This document shows, piece after piece, positions 26,234 to 34,614 of a DNA stretch of 64,000 nucleotides. Each line of letters begins with the position of its first letter. Position 1 is the first letter of the stretch. Both the position numbers and the translations under genes were made by a program. The notes under the pieces are model-generated. The model was given only the letters and a program-made list of their open reading frames with translations. It searched no databases and was not told the origin of the DNA. Source of the stretch: Flavobacteriaceae bacterium D16 (lineage in GTDB: Bacteria; Bacteroidota; Bacteroidia; Flavobacteriales; Flavobacteriaceae); assembly GCA_021295155.1 (NCBI GenBank), contig JAJTJC010000034.1, positions 217,751 through 281,750 on the forward strand, given 5' to 3'.

Positions 26234-27580
26234 CTATAGGTTGAGTTTGGGCTCCTCATCTACTTCGTCTTCCTGGGCTCTTTGAAGAATGGTTTCTGGA
26301 AGGGACTTTTTGGCTTTTGCCCCCATTTTTTTCAATTTTTCTATACTGGTAATGATGTTGCCGCGCCCTTCTACCAGTTTGCTCATAGCCCCCTGGTATT
26401 CCCTTTTGGCTTCATCCATTTTACGTCCAACTTTAGTTAGGTCAGTCACAAAACCTTCAAATTTATCGTACAAGGCTCCCGCCTGTCTGGCAATTTCAAT
26501 GGCATTACGCTGCTGCTTCTCGTTATTCCACATACTGTCTATGGTTCTGAGTGTAGCCAGCAGGGTAGAAGGGGTAACGATTACAATATTCTTTTCAAAT
26601 GCCTGGTTATATAGATTATTGTCATGATTAATAGCCAGTGCAAATGCCGGTTCAATGGGGACAAACATGAGTACAAAATCAGGGCTCTCCATTTCATATA
26701 ACTCCTCATATTTCTTGGAAGACAATTCATTGACATGTTTCTTAAGGGAGTTCACATGGTCTTGCAGGAATTTAGGCCTGAGGTCGTCTTCGGCGTTTAC
26801 AAACCGCTCGTAATCGGTCAGTGAAACCTTGGAATCCACGATCATTTTTTTACCATCCGGAAGGTTAATGATCACATCGGGCATAACCCGGCTCCCGTCT
26901 TCGCGAGTAAAACTTTTTTGTACAAGATATTCCCGGTCTTTTTCCAGGCCTGATTTCTCCAAAACACGTTCCAGGACCAATTCTCCCCAATTCCCTTGCA
27001 TTTTACTATCCCCTTTTAAAGCTTTTGTGAGGTTGGTGGCCTCCCGGGTCATTTGTTCGTTGAGTTCCTTTAATCCATAGATCTGCTGTCTAAGTGCAGC
27101 ATGGTAATCAATACTTTCCTTATGCGTTTTTTCTACTTTGTCTTCAAAGGTTTTGATCTTTTCTTTGAGTGGATTCAGGATATTTTCCAGGCTCTCCTTA
27201 TTCTGCCTGGCGAATTTGCTGCTTTTCTCCTCAAGAATTTTATTGGCCAGGTTCTCAAATTCCTTGGTGAATTTTTCCTGGAGCTTTTCTACTTCTTCTT
27301 TCTGTTCCTGATTTTTTTGTCGGAGGTTGTCCATATCGGCCTCATAACGCACCAACTGATAGCCAAGCTCTTCTTTCTTTTGACCCAGTTCCTGTTTTTC
27401 ATTGGCCACCTGCTCAAGGCGCTGCTCCAATCCCGAAATGTGCTGATTCAATTGCTTCTCGCGCTCTTCCAGGGCACTATGCCTTGATCTGGTCCGCAGC
27501 AATTGAATATAACGTCCTACTCCAAAGCCAATTGCTAGTGTGATCAGTCCAGTTAAAAAATAGGGGAGAATACCGTCCAT
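26234..27580 (-). CDS. rmuC: RmuC-family DNA recombination protein
   Basis: 448 aa. One N-terminal membrane helix (about 4-22, PYFLTGLITLAIGFGVG) is followed by a long coiled coil (about 30-170, with EEREKQLNQHISGLEQRLEQV). The RmuC domain then follows, with GNWGELVLERVLEKSGL, DSKVSLTDYERFVNAED and FVPIEPAFALAI. The family restricts inversions at short inverted repeats and has a nuclease-like fold. A near-consensus -7 box TATCTTTA lies at 27602-27609 on the minus strand. Confidence 0.94.
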   Translation of the reverse strand: MDGILPYFLTGLITLAIGFGVGRYIQLLRTRSRHSALEEREKQLNQHISGLEQRLEQVANEKQELGQKKEELGYQLVRYEADMDNLRQKNQEQKEEVEKLQEKFTKEFENLANKILEEKSSKFARQNKESLENILNPLKEKIKTFEDKVEKTHKESIDYHAALRQQIYGLKELNEQMTREATNLTKALKGDSKMQGNWGELVLERVLEKSGLEKDREYLVQKSFTREDGSRVMPDVIINLPDGKKMIVDSKVSLTDYERFVNAEDDLRPKFLQDHVNSLKKHVNELSSKKYEELYEMESPDFVLMFVPIEPAFALAINHDNNLYNQAFEKNIVIVTPSTLLATLRTIDSMWNNEKQQRNAIEIARQAGALYDKFEGFVTDLTKVGRKMDEAKREYQGAMSKLVEGRGNIITSIEKLKKMGAKAKKSLPETILQRAQEDEVDEEPKLNL

Positions 27581-27647
27581 AGTTGCCTTAATTCACTAGC
27601 ATAAAGATAGGGGTTTGCAGGTAATTTAGCTGATTTTCCAGAATTTA

Positions 27648-28418
27648 CTATTGTATTTTAAATGTTCCTGTGCTGGCATCAAAACGGACAAGGTCCGAGG
27701 GGAAAAGTGTGTCAAAATTCTTCTGGGCAATCAACTCGCAGGGTTCACCAAAATACTGGCTGTTGGGACCAATGATCAGCATACGATCGCACAATTGAAT
27801 CGCCAGGTCAAGTTCATGGGTTGTAAAAATGATGATCTTTCGTGTTTTATGAGCAACCTGTTGCAAAGTCTTCAGGATCTGTACTTTATGGTACAGGTCC
27901 AGATGTGTAGTGGGCTCATCCAAAAGCAATAGATCCGTGTCCTGGGCTAACGCCCTTGCAATAAGTGCTTTTTGCAACTGACCGTCACTGAGTTCAAAAC
28001 ACTTTTTGTCTTTAAGTGAATCCAACCCCATTAGCATAATAACCTCCTTAATGTGTTCCCTGTCCGTTGTTGATAAGCTGCCTATCCAGTTGGTATAGGG
28101 TTGTCTGCCCAGGGCGATGAGTTCCGAAACCGTGATATTTCGGGTGCTTAAGGGTTCTGTAAGTACCACCCCTATTTTTCTGGAGAGTTGTTTTACTGCA
28201 TATTCGTCCAAGGGTTTTTCATCCAAGGTGATTTTGCCTTTGAGTTCTGGCTGGATTCGCCCGAGGGTTCTAAGCAAAGTAGATTTCCCTATGCCGTTAA
28301 CACCCACTATGGCAGCAAGCTCTCCGGCCTTAATTGTAAAGTTCAGGTTATCGGCTATTACCGTGGTCTTCTTTCTTGACCGGTATCCTATGGCTAGCTT
28401 TTCTACTTGCAGGTTAAT
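27648..28418 (-). CDS. ABC transporter ATPase of the B12/iron-chelate type (BtuD/FecE-like), non-standard start
   Basis: Energises uptake of cobalamin or a siderophore through the FecCD-type permease encoded just upstream. Seen: Walker A GVNGIGKST, signature LSDGQLQKALIARAL (Asp replaces the usual second Gly), Walker B LLLLDEPTTHLD, switch TTHELD. The open frame extends 156 bases above the internal GTG at 28307, encoding the needed N-terminal strands (NLQVEKLAIGYRSRKK...GELAAIVGVNG), but this stretch holds no ATG, GTG or TTG. I placed the start at ATT 28418, which gives 256 aa, the usual family length. An internal GTG start would delete the strands before the P-loop. The start is uncertain; the gene is not. 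Confidence 0.85.
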   Translation of the reverse strand: MNLQVEKLAIGYRSRKKTTVIADNLNFTIKAGELAAIVGVNGIGKSTLLRTLGRIQPELKGKITLDEKPLDEYAVKQLSRKIGVVLTEPLSTRNITVSELIALGRQPYTNWIGSLSTTDREHIKEVIMLMGLDSLKDKKCFELSDGQLQKALIARALAQDTDLLLLDEPTTHLDLYHKVQILKTLQQVAHKTRKIIIFTTHELDLAIQLCDRMLIIGPNSQYFGEPCELIAQKNFDTLFPSDLVRFDASTGTFKIQ

Positions 28419-28471
28419 GGTTGTATTTTTTAAATTGACACGATATTGAGAGTGAAAATTACGTCAAAAAC

Positions 28472-29503
28472 TCAGAAGATCATCTTTTTTTTCCGCAGTA
28501 ATAACCAAATCACAATTGGGGCACCAATCACCGAAGTAATAGCATTGATAGGCAGCACATAAGAGGAGGATGGCATCTGGGCAAGGGTATCGCACAACAA
28601 AAGCAGAATGGCGCCATAAAGCAAGACCGCCGGAACCAATACCTTATGGTCTGTGGTGTTAAATATCTGACGGGTAAGATGGGGTACCGCCAGCCCCACA
28701 AAGGCGATAGGTCCCGCAAAAGCGGTAACAGAACCTGCCAACAAGCCTGTGGCAACAATGATCAGGTAACGCGATTTTCGAATGGCTATACCAATGCTAC
28801 GGGCATAATTTTCTCCCAGTAACAAGGCATTCAGGGATTTTATGGAAAGTATGCTGAGTAGTATACCAATTAGGACAACCAGGCTTAACAGGAGAAGCTG
28901 GGACCAGGAGAGGTTGCCAACACTTCCAAACGACCAGTAAATATACTGTCGGAGTTGCTCGGCTTCAGTAAAGTATGATAAGATGGAAACCAGTGCAGCT
29001 GTGATGCTGCCAAACATAAGGCCGATGATCAATAAAGCCATGGTGTCTTTGATTCTGGTCGCAACTACCACAACAACCAGCAATACAAGAAAACTCCCAA
29101 GACTGGATGCCACTATAAGGGAAATGTCTTGAGTAAACCCCAGGATGGCAACCCCTCCAAACAGGGACACTCCCATAATGAGCATAGCCGCTCCCAGGCT
29201 TGCTCCCGAACTGATTCCCAGTACAAAAGGACCTGCTAGTGGATTTCTAAACAACGTTTGCATCAACAAACCACTTAAGGATAGGCTAGCTCCGGCTAAT
29301 ATTGCGGTTAACGCTTTGGGAATCCTGTATTCCCAAATAATGTACTCCCAGGAGGATTCCGCTGCAGTACCTCCCAGAATAACAGACATCGTTTCTCCAA
29401 AAGGGATATTTACAGACCCCAGGCTGATATTCAGGCCAAGGCTCAAAACTAGTAACAATCCCAAATAGAGAAATCCGGTGATGTAGGTTTTGCTAGGGTA
29501 CAC
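28472..29503 (-). CDS. FecCD/BtuC-family ABC permease
   Basis: 343 aa, about nine to ten membrane helices. Family marks include RIPKALTAILAGASLSLSGLLMQTLFRNPLAGPFVLGISSGASLGA and the C-terminal GPIAFVGLAVPHLTRQIF. It forms the inner-membrane channel for cobalamin or ferric chelates. The start is GTG 29503, directly after the TAA of the binding-protein gene, so the pair is tightly coupled. The B12 riboswitch next door favours cobalamin as the substrate. Confidence 0.92.
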   Translation of the reverse strand: MYPSKTYITGFLYLGLLLVLSLGLNISLGSVNIPFGETMSVILGGTAAESSWEYIIWEYRIPKALTAILAGASLSLSGLLMQTLFRNPLAGPFVLGISSGASLGAAMLIMGVSLFGGVAILGFTQDISLIVASSLGSFLVLLVVVVVATRIKDTMALLIIGLMFGSITAALVSILSYFTEAEQLRQYIYWSFGSVGNLSWSQLLLLSLVVLIGILLSILSIKSLNALLLGENYARSIGIAIRKSRYLIIVATGLLAGSVTAFAGPIAFVGLAVPHLTRQIFNTTDHKVLVPAVLLYGAILLLLCDTLAQMPSSSYVLPINAITSVIGAPIVIWLLLRKKKMIF

Positions 29504-30643
29504 TTATTCTAAAGGCTTAAAAAAGTAGAGCTCCCTTTCCGGAAGTAACTCAGGATGAAATATAGCGATTAAGTCTAACAGTACCTCATGGGGATTCGCA
29601 GGAGCCAATTCGTAATACAGCAGTCCTCCGCTTAGTCCTTTTGTTCGAGCAAAGGTATACACCCTTTTTTCTCTGAATGCCCGAAATTGCGCATAGTGCC
29701 GGCTTGCCTCGGCCATCTCCCCATAACTGGTGTATTGAGATGGAGATACCCATACGATTGCATCTCTTCCTTTTTCCAGTACAGCTTCCAGACTCAGGGA
29801 GAGACTGCCTGTGCCCGGACTGTCTTTCCAAAGGTAGTTGGCACCAGCATCTTCAAGGAATTGAGCTGCCCAACTGTCACCGGCAGGGAGATACCAGACA
29901 TCTTTGTAGAGTGCTCCACTAATTGCAGAGGGTCTCTGCTTTGCCTTTTTGATCAAATTACGGGCTTCCAGGTACGCGGTTTCAACTGCAGCAAATTCTT
30001 CATTTGCCTTATCTTCCCTTCCAAAGAACGGAGCGTAGAATTTAATCCACTCAGCCTTACCCAGGGGCGTATCTTCGGTCCAATCACCGATATAAACAGT
30101 GGGAATCCCAGCCTGCTTAAGCGTTTGGTAAGTAGTATTCTCCCCATTGATACTGAAGCCAAAAATAACTTCAGGTTGAAGCGCCAACGTAATTTCAGTA
30201 TTGATAGCTTCATTCCGACCAATATCTATAATCTGGCCGCTGTCAATGCGTTTTCGGGTATAGGGTGATGAGATATATTGCGTATCCGGAAATCCTACCA
30301 AACGATCAGCAACACCCAGGGATTCCAAGGCCGGGATGTGGGTGGTGGAAGTGGCTACAAGGGTTTTTAAGGGAACCGGGATAATGGCATCATAGGCATC
30401 CTTATTCAGGCTTACAGAAGGTAATAATTCGCGGGGAACTAGGGCATATACCAAATCCTCACTGGCATCAGGCCATGGTGATCTTACTCTTAAAAGTGTA
30501 ATCCCTGAGCCGGATTTCTCTATTGAAAAGCCATTGGCATAGCTAATCTCAAGAGTGTTGTTAATCTCAATTTGGGATGTATTGTTCCGCTGTTCTTTAC
30601 AAGATAGGACGAGCAGCAGGGCGATTAATGGGAAGGATTTCAA
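29504..30643 (-). CDS. Substrate-binding lipoprotein of the B12-type ABC transporter (BtuF-like)
   Basis: 379 aa lipoprotein: LIALLLVLSCKEQRNN, with Cys15 as the lipid site. The fold is the helical-backbone type with two lobes: IPALESLGVADRLVGFPDTQYI and EITLALQPEVIFGFSINGENTTYQTLKQAGIPTVYIGDW are typical of FecB/BtuF proteins. The start is TTG 30643; the preceding codons (GTA AAC ATT) give no ATG. It is the first gene of a btuF-btuC-btuD order, divergent from the TonB receptor. A perfect -7 box lies at 30666-30673. Confidence 0.9.
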   Translation of the reverse strand: MKSFPLIALLLVLSCKEQRNNTSQIEINNTLEISYANGFSIEKSGSGITLLRVRSPWPDASEDLVYALVPRELLPSVSLNKDAYDAIIPVPLKTLVATSTTHIPALESLGVADRLVGFPDTQYISSPYTRKRIDSGQIIDIGRNEAINTEITLALQPEVIFGFSINGENTTYQTLKQAGIPTVYIGDWTEDTPLGKAEWIKFYAPFFGREDKANEEFAAVETAYLEARNLIKKAKQRPSAISGALYKDVWYLPAGDSWAAQFLEDAGANYLWKDSPGTGSLSLSLEAVLEKGRDAIVWVSPSQYTSYGEMAEASRHYAQFRAFREKRVYTFARTKGLSGGLLYYELAPANPHEVLLDLIAIFHPELLPERELYFFKPLE

Positions 30644-30665
30644 AATGTTTACTGTTGGGTGGCTT

Positions 30666-30673
30666 CAAAAATA
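30666..30673 (-). promoter_or_regulatory. -7 promoter element for the btuF-like operon
   Basis: Minus-strand TATTTTTG (TAnnTTTG), 23 bases before the TTG start. It lies partly inside the left arm of the dyad 30669-30701. Confidence 0.5.
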
Positions 30674-30701
30674 CTCCAATTTTTCAACGAGCGGAGTATT
30701 T
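30669..30701. repeat. Inverted repeat in the divergent B12 promoter region
   Basis: AAATACTCC (30669-30677) and GGAGTATTT (30693-30701) are perfect inverted copies, 15 bases apart. The left arm overlaps the minus-strand -7 box, so a protein bound here could block the btuF-like operon. It could also form a hairpin in any plus-strand RNA started upstream. Confidence 0.6.
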
Positions 30702-30740
30702 AAATTTCATTACTTTGTTATTGGAATTACGGTGCCCTCT

Positions 30741-30945
30741 GCCATATGTTAGGGTTTAGGGCTTAAAATGGGAATTCAGTGCTGTTAAGGGGGCCAAACC
30801 TGCTCCCTGGATTCAAAAGCTGAAACTGTACCCGCAACTGTTAGCTAAGTCACAATTGCTGTGATGCTTGCGGCATCTTCTAACCACTGTTCTTTGGAAC
30901 GGGAAGGGCGCCGGCAAGACGCAAGTCAGGAGACCTGCCGTTGTT
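30741..30945 (+). promoter_or_regulatory. Cobalamin riboswitch upstream of the TonB receptor
   Basis: The leader shows the ordered conserved blocks of the cobalamin riboswitch: AAAATGGGAA...GTG (30766-30782), GCTGAAACTGTACCCGCAACTGT (split at 30819-30842), and the B12 box AAGTCAGGAGACCTGCC (30923-30939). It lies in the 371-base gap before the receptor ATG at 31015, on the receptor's strand only. Binding of adenosyl- or methylcobalamin should lower receptor expression. No T-tract terminator follows, so control at translation is more likely. Confidence 0.93.
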
Positions 30946-31009
30946 TTTGGAATCTTTTTCTCGGGATAAGGAAGGGAATGCCAACTTATGATCACACCCT
31001 AACCCATAT
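30744..31009 (+). promoter_or_regulatory. Possible long-range helix of the B12 leader covering the start region of the receptor gene
   Basis: ATATG-TTAGGGT at 30744-30755 can pair with ACCCTAACCCATAT at 30996-31009 (12 pairs with a two-base bulge). The 3' arm ends six bases before the ATG at 31015. This would close the whole leader and hide the initiation region. Proposed expression platform; inference from complementarity. Confidence 0.45.
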
Positions 31010-31014
31010 TCAAT

Positions 31015-32880
31015 ATGCGTTCCAGGTACCTGGGAATATTGGCATGTATTGTAGCCACTGTATTTGCTCAAGCTCAGCAAGATACGGACAGCCTTGATAT
31101 GCAGCAATTAGAGGAAGTAGTAGTTAGCGATTCGCGATTTAAGCTTAAGCGCTCCTTCTCCGGTAAGACAGTTATCAGCCTGGGTCCTGAAGTTTTGGAA
31201 CGTTATCAGGGCGTACCCCTAGCCGTTTTGCTTAACCAGCTTAGTGGAATTGAAATTGGCGGAAGCAGGAGCAGGCAGGGAGAGGTCCTGGGGGTATATT
31301 CACGAGGAGGCCGTGGACGACAGGTCCTGGTATTGCTGAATGGAGTTCGTATCTCCGATCCTTCGTCTTTTTCACAGGAATACGATCTACGCTTTTTATC
31401 TACGCTTAATATAGAATCTATTGAGGTCATCAAAGGGGCCTCCAGTACCTTGTACGGAACCAATGCAGTTACAGCCGTAATCAACATTAAGTCTAAAAAA
31501 AGCGCCACGGAGGAGCTGTCAGGGGAGTTTCTCTCCAGGATAGGGACTAATCAATCATCCAAAGATCAGAATTACCAGCTGGGCAGTTTTACTCATTCTG
31601 CGAGGGCCAGTGGTACCCTTAATAAATTGACCTATGCTGTTGGGGTTACACACGATTATGCCGATGGACTTTCTTCGCTATCAACTGCGACTAATGAGGA
31701 GGATCCATTTTCCAGGACGGTTACCCAAATGAGACTTGGGTATCAAATCGAGGAAGCACTTTCTCTTCAAGTGTATGGTCAGGAAAGCCGTTTGCGTAAT
31801 GATTATGATGAGTCTTTCGGGTTTACAGATGCACCCTATCGCTTTGAAAGCCGTCAGCAAAGAGTTGGTCTGATGAGCGATTTTCAATATAAATCCGGGA
31901 GCCTGCAGCTCAATGCGGCTTTTACAGAATACGATTCTGAGAATATCAGTGCCTTTCCTTCGGTATTCAAAGGGGATAACCTGATTGCCGATATTTATAA
32001 TCGCTATTCCTTTGGAAAACAGATATATACGGTTTTGGGCCTGAATTACAGTAAGGACAGGACGCATCTTGCCAACAAGTCAGTATTTACCCAGGCAGAT
32101 CCCTATTTGAATGTGGTCTTTGTTTCTAAGAGCGGTTTTAACCTGAATGCCGGTACCCGACTAAATTCACATTCCGAATATGGAAACCAATGGGTTTATA
32201 GCTTTAACCCCTCCTATGTCTATCGTATAGATAAAGGATACCTAAAAGGGTTCTCCTCCTACAGCACTTCTTTTTTAACACCCTCCCTTACCCAATTATT
32301 CGGGGAGTTTGGTGCCAACCCCAATTTAGAACCCGAAACCAACAGGACTTTTGAGTTGGGGATGGAAATTTCTTCACAAGGGAAATTCAGGGGCAGCCTG
32401 TTGTATTTTGACCGAAAGGAAGAAAACGCAGTTATTTTCAATAATAGCAACTTCCAGTATTTCAATGCAGACTCAGCCATTGATGTCTCCGGGGTAGAAG
32501 TTGAGGTCAAATGGATGGCAATGGAAGGTATTGAACTCAATACCAACTACACCTTTACAGAGCGTAGAGGAGACAATGCTATCCGCATACCACGGCATAA
32601 ATGGAATTTAAATCTTGGGTATCAAATAAACACAAGGCTTTTTACAAGCATTACTTATTCGTTTACCGGAGATCGCAGGGATACGGACTTCAATACCTTC
32701 ACAGATTTAACCCTGGAAAGCTTCTCGCTTTATGGCCTATATGTATCCTATAAATTGATCCCCAATCGTTTAAAGATATATTTGGAAGGGGAAAATCTGT
32801 CAAATGCTCATTTTGAGGAAGTGGTTGGATTTTCTACCAGGGGACGAAACCTGGCCTTCGGGTTCCAGTTGTCCCTATAA
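31015..32880 (+). CDS. TonB-dependent receptor, BtuB-like
   Basis: 621 aa. Signal peptide 1-20 (ends AQA), TonB-box-like EEVVVSD near 33-39, plug domain about 40-160 (VLLNQLSGIEIGG, GGRGRQVLVLLNGVRISDP, IEVIKGASSTLYGTNAVTAVINI) and a 22-strand barrel to the C-terminal NLAFGFQLSL. The size is close to E. coli BtuB (about 600 mature residues) and shorter than siderophore or SusC receptors. The upstream cobalamin riboswitch and divergent BtuFCD-like genes make vitamin B12 or a corrinoid precursor the likely ligand. Confidence 0.92.
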   Translation: MRSRYLGILACIVATVFAQAQQDTDSLDMQQLEEVVVSDSRFKLKRSFSGKTVISLGPEVLERYQGVPLAVLLNQLSGIEIGGSRSRQGEVLGVYSRGGRGRQVLVLLNGVRISDPSSFSQEYDLRFLSTLNIESIEVIKGASSTLYGTNAVTAVINIKSKKSATEELSGEFLSRIGTNQSSKDQNYQLGSFTHSARASGTLNKLTYAVGVTHDYADGLSSLSTATNEEDPFSRTVTQMRLGYQIEEALSLQVYGQESRLRNDYDESFGFTDAPYRFESRQQRVGLMSDFQYKSGSLQLNAAFTEYDSENISAFPSVFKGDNLIADIYNRYSFGKQIYTVLGLNYSKDRTHLANKSVFTQADPYLNVVFVSKSGFNLNAGTRLNSHSEYGNQWVYSFNPSYVYRIDKGYLKGFSSYSTSFLTPSLTQLFGEFGANPNLEPETNRTFELGMEISSQGKFRGSLLYFDRKEENAVIFNNSNFQYFNADSAIDVSGVEVEVKWMAMEGIELNTNYTFTERRGDNAIRIPRHKWNLNLGYQINTRLFTSITYSFTGDRRDTDFNTFTDLTLESFSLYGLYVSYKLIPNRLKIYLEGENLSNAHFEEVVGFSTRGRNLAFGFQLSL

Positions 32881-32906
32881 AAAAAGCCCCTTTGCAGGGG
32901 CCGTTT
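32881..32906. terminator. Bidirectional terminator between the receptor and S41 peptidase genes
   Basis: GCCCC (32886-32890) pairs with GGGGC (32897-32901). On the minus strand the stem is followed by TTTTTTTAT; on the plus strand by the weaker CGTTTCTTAT. Confidence 0.7.
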
Positions 32907-32913
32907 CTTATAT

Positions 32914-34404
32914 TTATTCCGGAATAACATTCAGGTTGATGGGTACGTCTATATACATATTGTCTTTCATAGGCGTAAACATCTTCGAATTCGTGATTTC
33001 TCTAATAGGTGTCTGCACTGTAAAATCTCGACGTCCGCTCATTCCTGTTATCTCCTGAATAGCCCTGGCTAGTAATGGCTCATTGACATCTCCCAGAATA
33101 CCCATATTCTCTGCATCTTCAGCAAGTTCAATATCTGCCGGAAGCCCGTCAGGAGAACTGAATCCCTGTGAATTCTCGGTCACGGCGACTATTGCCTGCA
33201 TACCCCAGCGATTGTTAGGGTTAATTTGATTTTCTCTTGTCGCAGTATAGACATAAGGGGCGCCTTGACGATCCCGGTCGTCAACCAGGGTTATGGAGGA
33301 TTCTATCTTTCCTCTTGTAGTAGCACCAATTTGTACTACGTCCATATAGGGGTCTAGTCCATTTATAACCAGTTCGCTCGCAGAAGCACTGGATCGGGTA
33401 GTCAGAATATAAACCCTATTCAGGTTTAGTGTATTGAGAGCGGTACCTGAAGCTGTCTCATCTAAAAAAGTATCATCGAGCGTTTCCGGATCATAGATCG
33501 CCATTAATTTTGGATTATAACGGGACCTCCACAGCACTTCATTCGTGTTAGTGCCATAGATCATGCTGGATAATCGCTGTGCAGTCCTTACCGAACCACC
33601 GGGATTATATCTAAGGTCAAGTACAAGTTCTGTAACACCCTGACCACTTAAAAAGCCAAAGGCATCATTGAGCTCTTCGTCAAACTCATTTGTGAAGCCA
33701 TTATACATAAGATACCCAATCTTTGCACCCATCACATCCAGTGCGGTAACTACATGAACCGGGTTTTCGACCAGTCCCTCTTCTTTGGTCAGGGTAACTT
33801 CCTTGCCATTAGGTGTAAGCACCCCATTTTCCAAATCGGCCATATTGAGCGTGTAGGTAGCATTTTCTCCGAATAATAGGGATCTATAATTACCAACGTT
33901 GAGCACCTGATCGTCTACTCCGTTAAAAACCTCACCTCTCGATAAATCGGCGTTATCAGCGTTAGAACCAGTCACAATATATTGAACTACGCAATAAATA
34001 GGTTCATCCGCGTCGGGTTCGAGATTTTGATTGAGGTCTTTATATGTTAAGCTAAACTCCAACCCGTTACTTCGCGATATTCCTGCTAAGCCCTGTACAA
34101 GGTCCTTGTAGTCTTCTCTGTAGAACGTAAATCGATCCCCAGCAAAGCGAAGTTGGTTTTCAAAAAATGCGGCAGGGTCACTTTCTGAACCCAGGAAATC
34201 CGTGTATTCCTGGTCCGAGCTAAAGCGATCATCAGCCAGGTTGGGGACTTCGTTCTGCCAGAAATACCAGAGGTTCAGACTTTGCCACATAAAGTTTTGG
34301 GGATCCAGGCTCCCTGGCCCGGTAAAGCCGCCATCGTCATCGTTTTTACTGCATCCAAAAACCAGTAGTCCAAGGGTTAAGAGGGGGAAAATGTACTTTT
34401 TCAT
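32914..34404 (-). CDS. S41-family (C-terminal processing type) peptidase lipoprotein
   Basis: 496 aa lipoprotein (LGLLVFGCSKNDDDGG, Cys18). The order is an S41 N-terminal helical region (FMWQSLNLWYFWQNEVP), a PDZ-like part near 150-215 and the tail-specific protease domain: VLDLRYNPGGSV, the nucleophile block TTRSSASASELVINGLDPY (Ser in SASE), and the partner Lys in GATTRGK. Anchored on the outer face of a membrane, where it would degrade or process exported proteins. Substrates unknown. Confidence 0.92.
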   Translation of the reverse strand: MKKYIFPLLTLGLLVFGCSKNDDDGGFTGPGSLDPQNFMWQSLNLWYFWQNEVPNLADDRFSSDQEYTDFLGSESDPAAFFENQLRFAGDRFTFYREDYKDLVQGLAGISRSNGLEFSLTYKDLNQNLEPDADEPIYCVVQYIVTGSNADNADLSRGEVFNGVDDQVLNVGNYRSLLFGENATYTLNMADLENGVLTPNGKEVTLTKEEGLVENPVHVVTALDVMGAKIGYLMYNGFTNEFDEELNDAFGFLSGQGVTELVLDLRYNPGGSVRTAQRLSSMIYGTNTNEVLWRSRYNPKLMAIYDPETLDDTFLDETASGTALNTLNLNRVYILTTRSSASASELVINGLDPYMDVVQIGATTRGKIESSITLVDDRDRQGAPYVYTATRENQINPNNRWGMQAIVAVTENSQGFSSPDGLPADIELAEDAENMGILGDVNEPLLARAIQEITGMSGRRDFTVQTPIREITNSKMFTPMKDNMYIDVPINLNVIPE

Positions 34405-34614
34405 TCAATCAATTTTTTTAGTTCTCTCTACTATAACAACTCAGGTTCCAAAATCACTACCGATTTCATTACCTTTATTTTAAAGGCTAAATATCTGGAA
34501 TTGACAGTATATATAGCGTTAAGATCGACCTAAAATACTTACAACCACAAGAAAAAAAAATTTTTTGTAACAAAATTCGGTGTACTTCGTCTTCCTTATG
34601 TAATACACCAGTAA
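34405..34614. other. Intergenic region with AT-rich tract and ECF-type promoter
   Basis: No gene seen. A run of A9 followed by T6 at 34552-34566 sits directly upstream of the ECF-type -35 box and may act as a curved or UP-like element. The minus-strand side carries only a weak -7 candidate (TGATTTTG) for the peptidase. Confidence 0.4.
34566..34591 (+). promoter_or_regulatory. ECF-type promoter upstream of its sigma gene (probable autoregulation)
   Basis: TGTAAC at 34566-34571, a spacer of exactly 16 bases, then CGTC at 34588-34591. This is the classical AAC / CGTC pattern of ECF sigma promoters (compare SigX and SigM of Bacillus), not the housekeeping TTTG / TAnnTTTG. The start would fall about 15-20 bases before the sigma ATG. 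Confidence 0.65.

Noticed and set aside
28120..28307. GTG 28307 as the start of the ABC ATPase
   Set aside because: It would leave out the N-terminal strands before the P-loop, which are encoded in frame just upstream.
29687..30268. Plus-strand open frame of 193 codons inside the btuF-like gene
   Set aside because: Shadow frame; the lipoprotein on the minus strand has signal, lobes and context.
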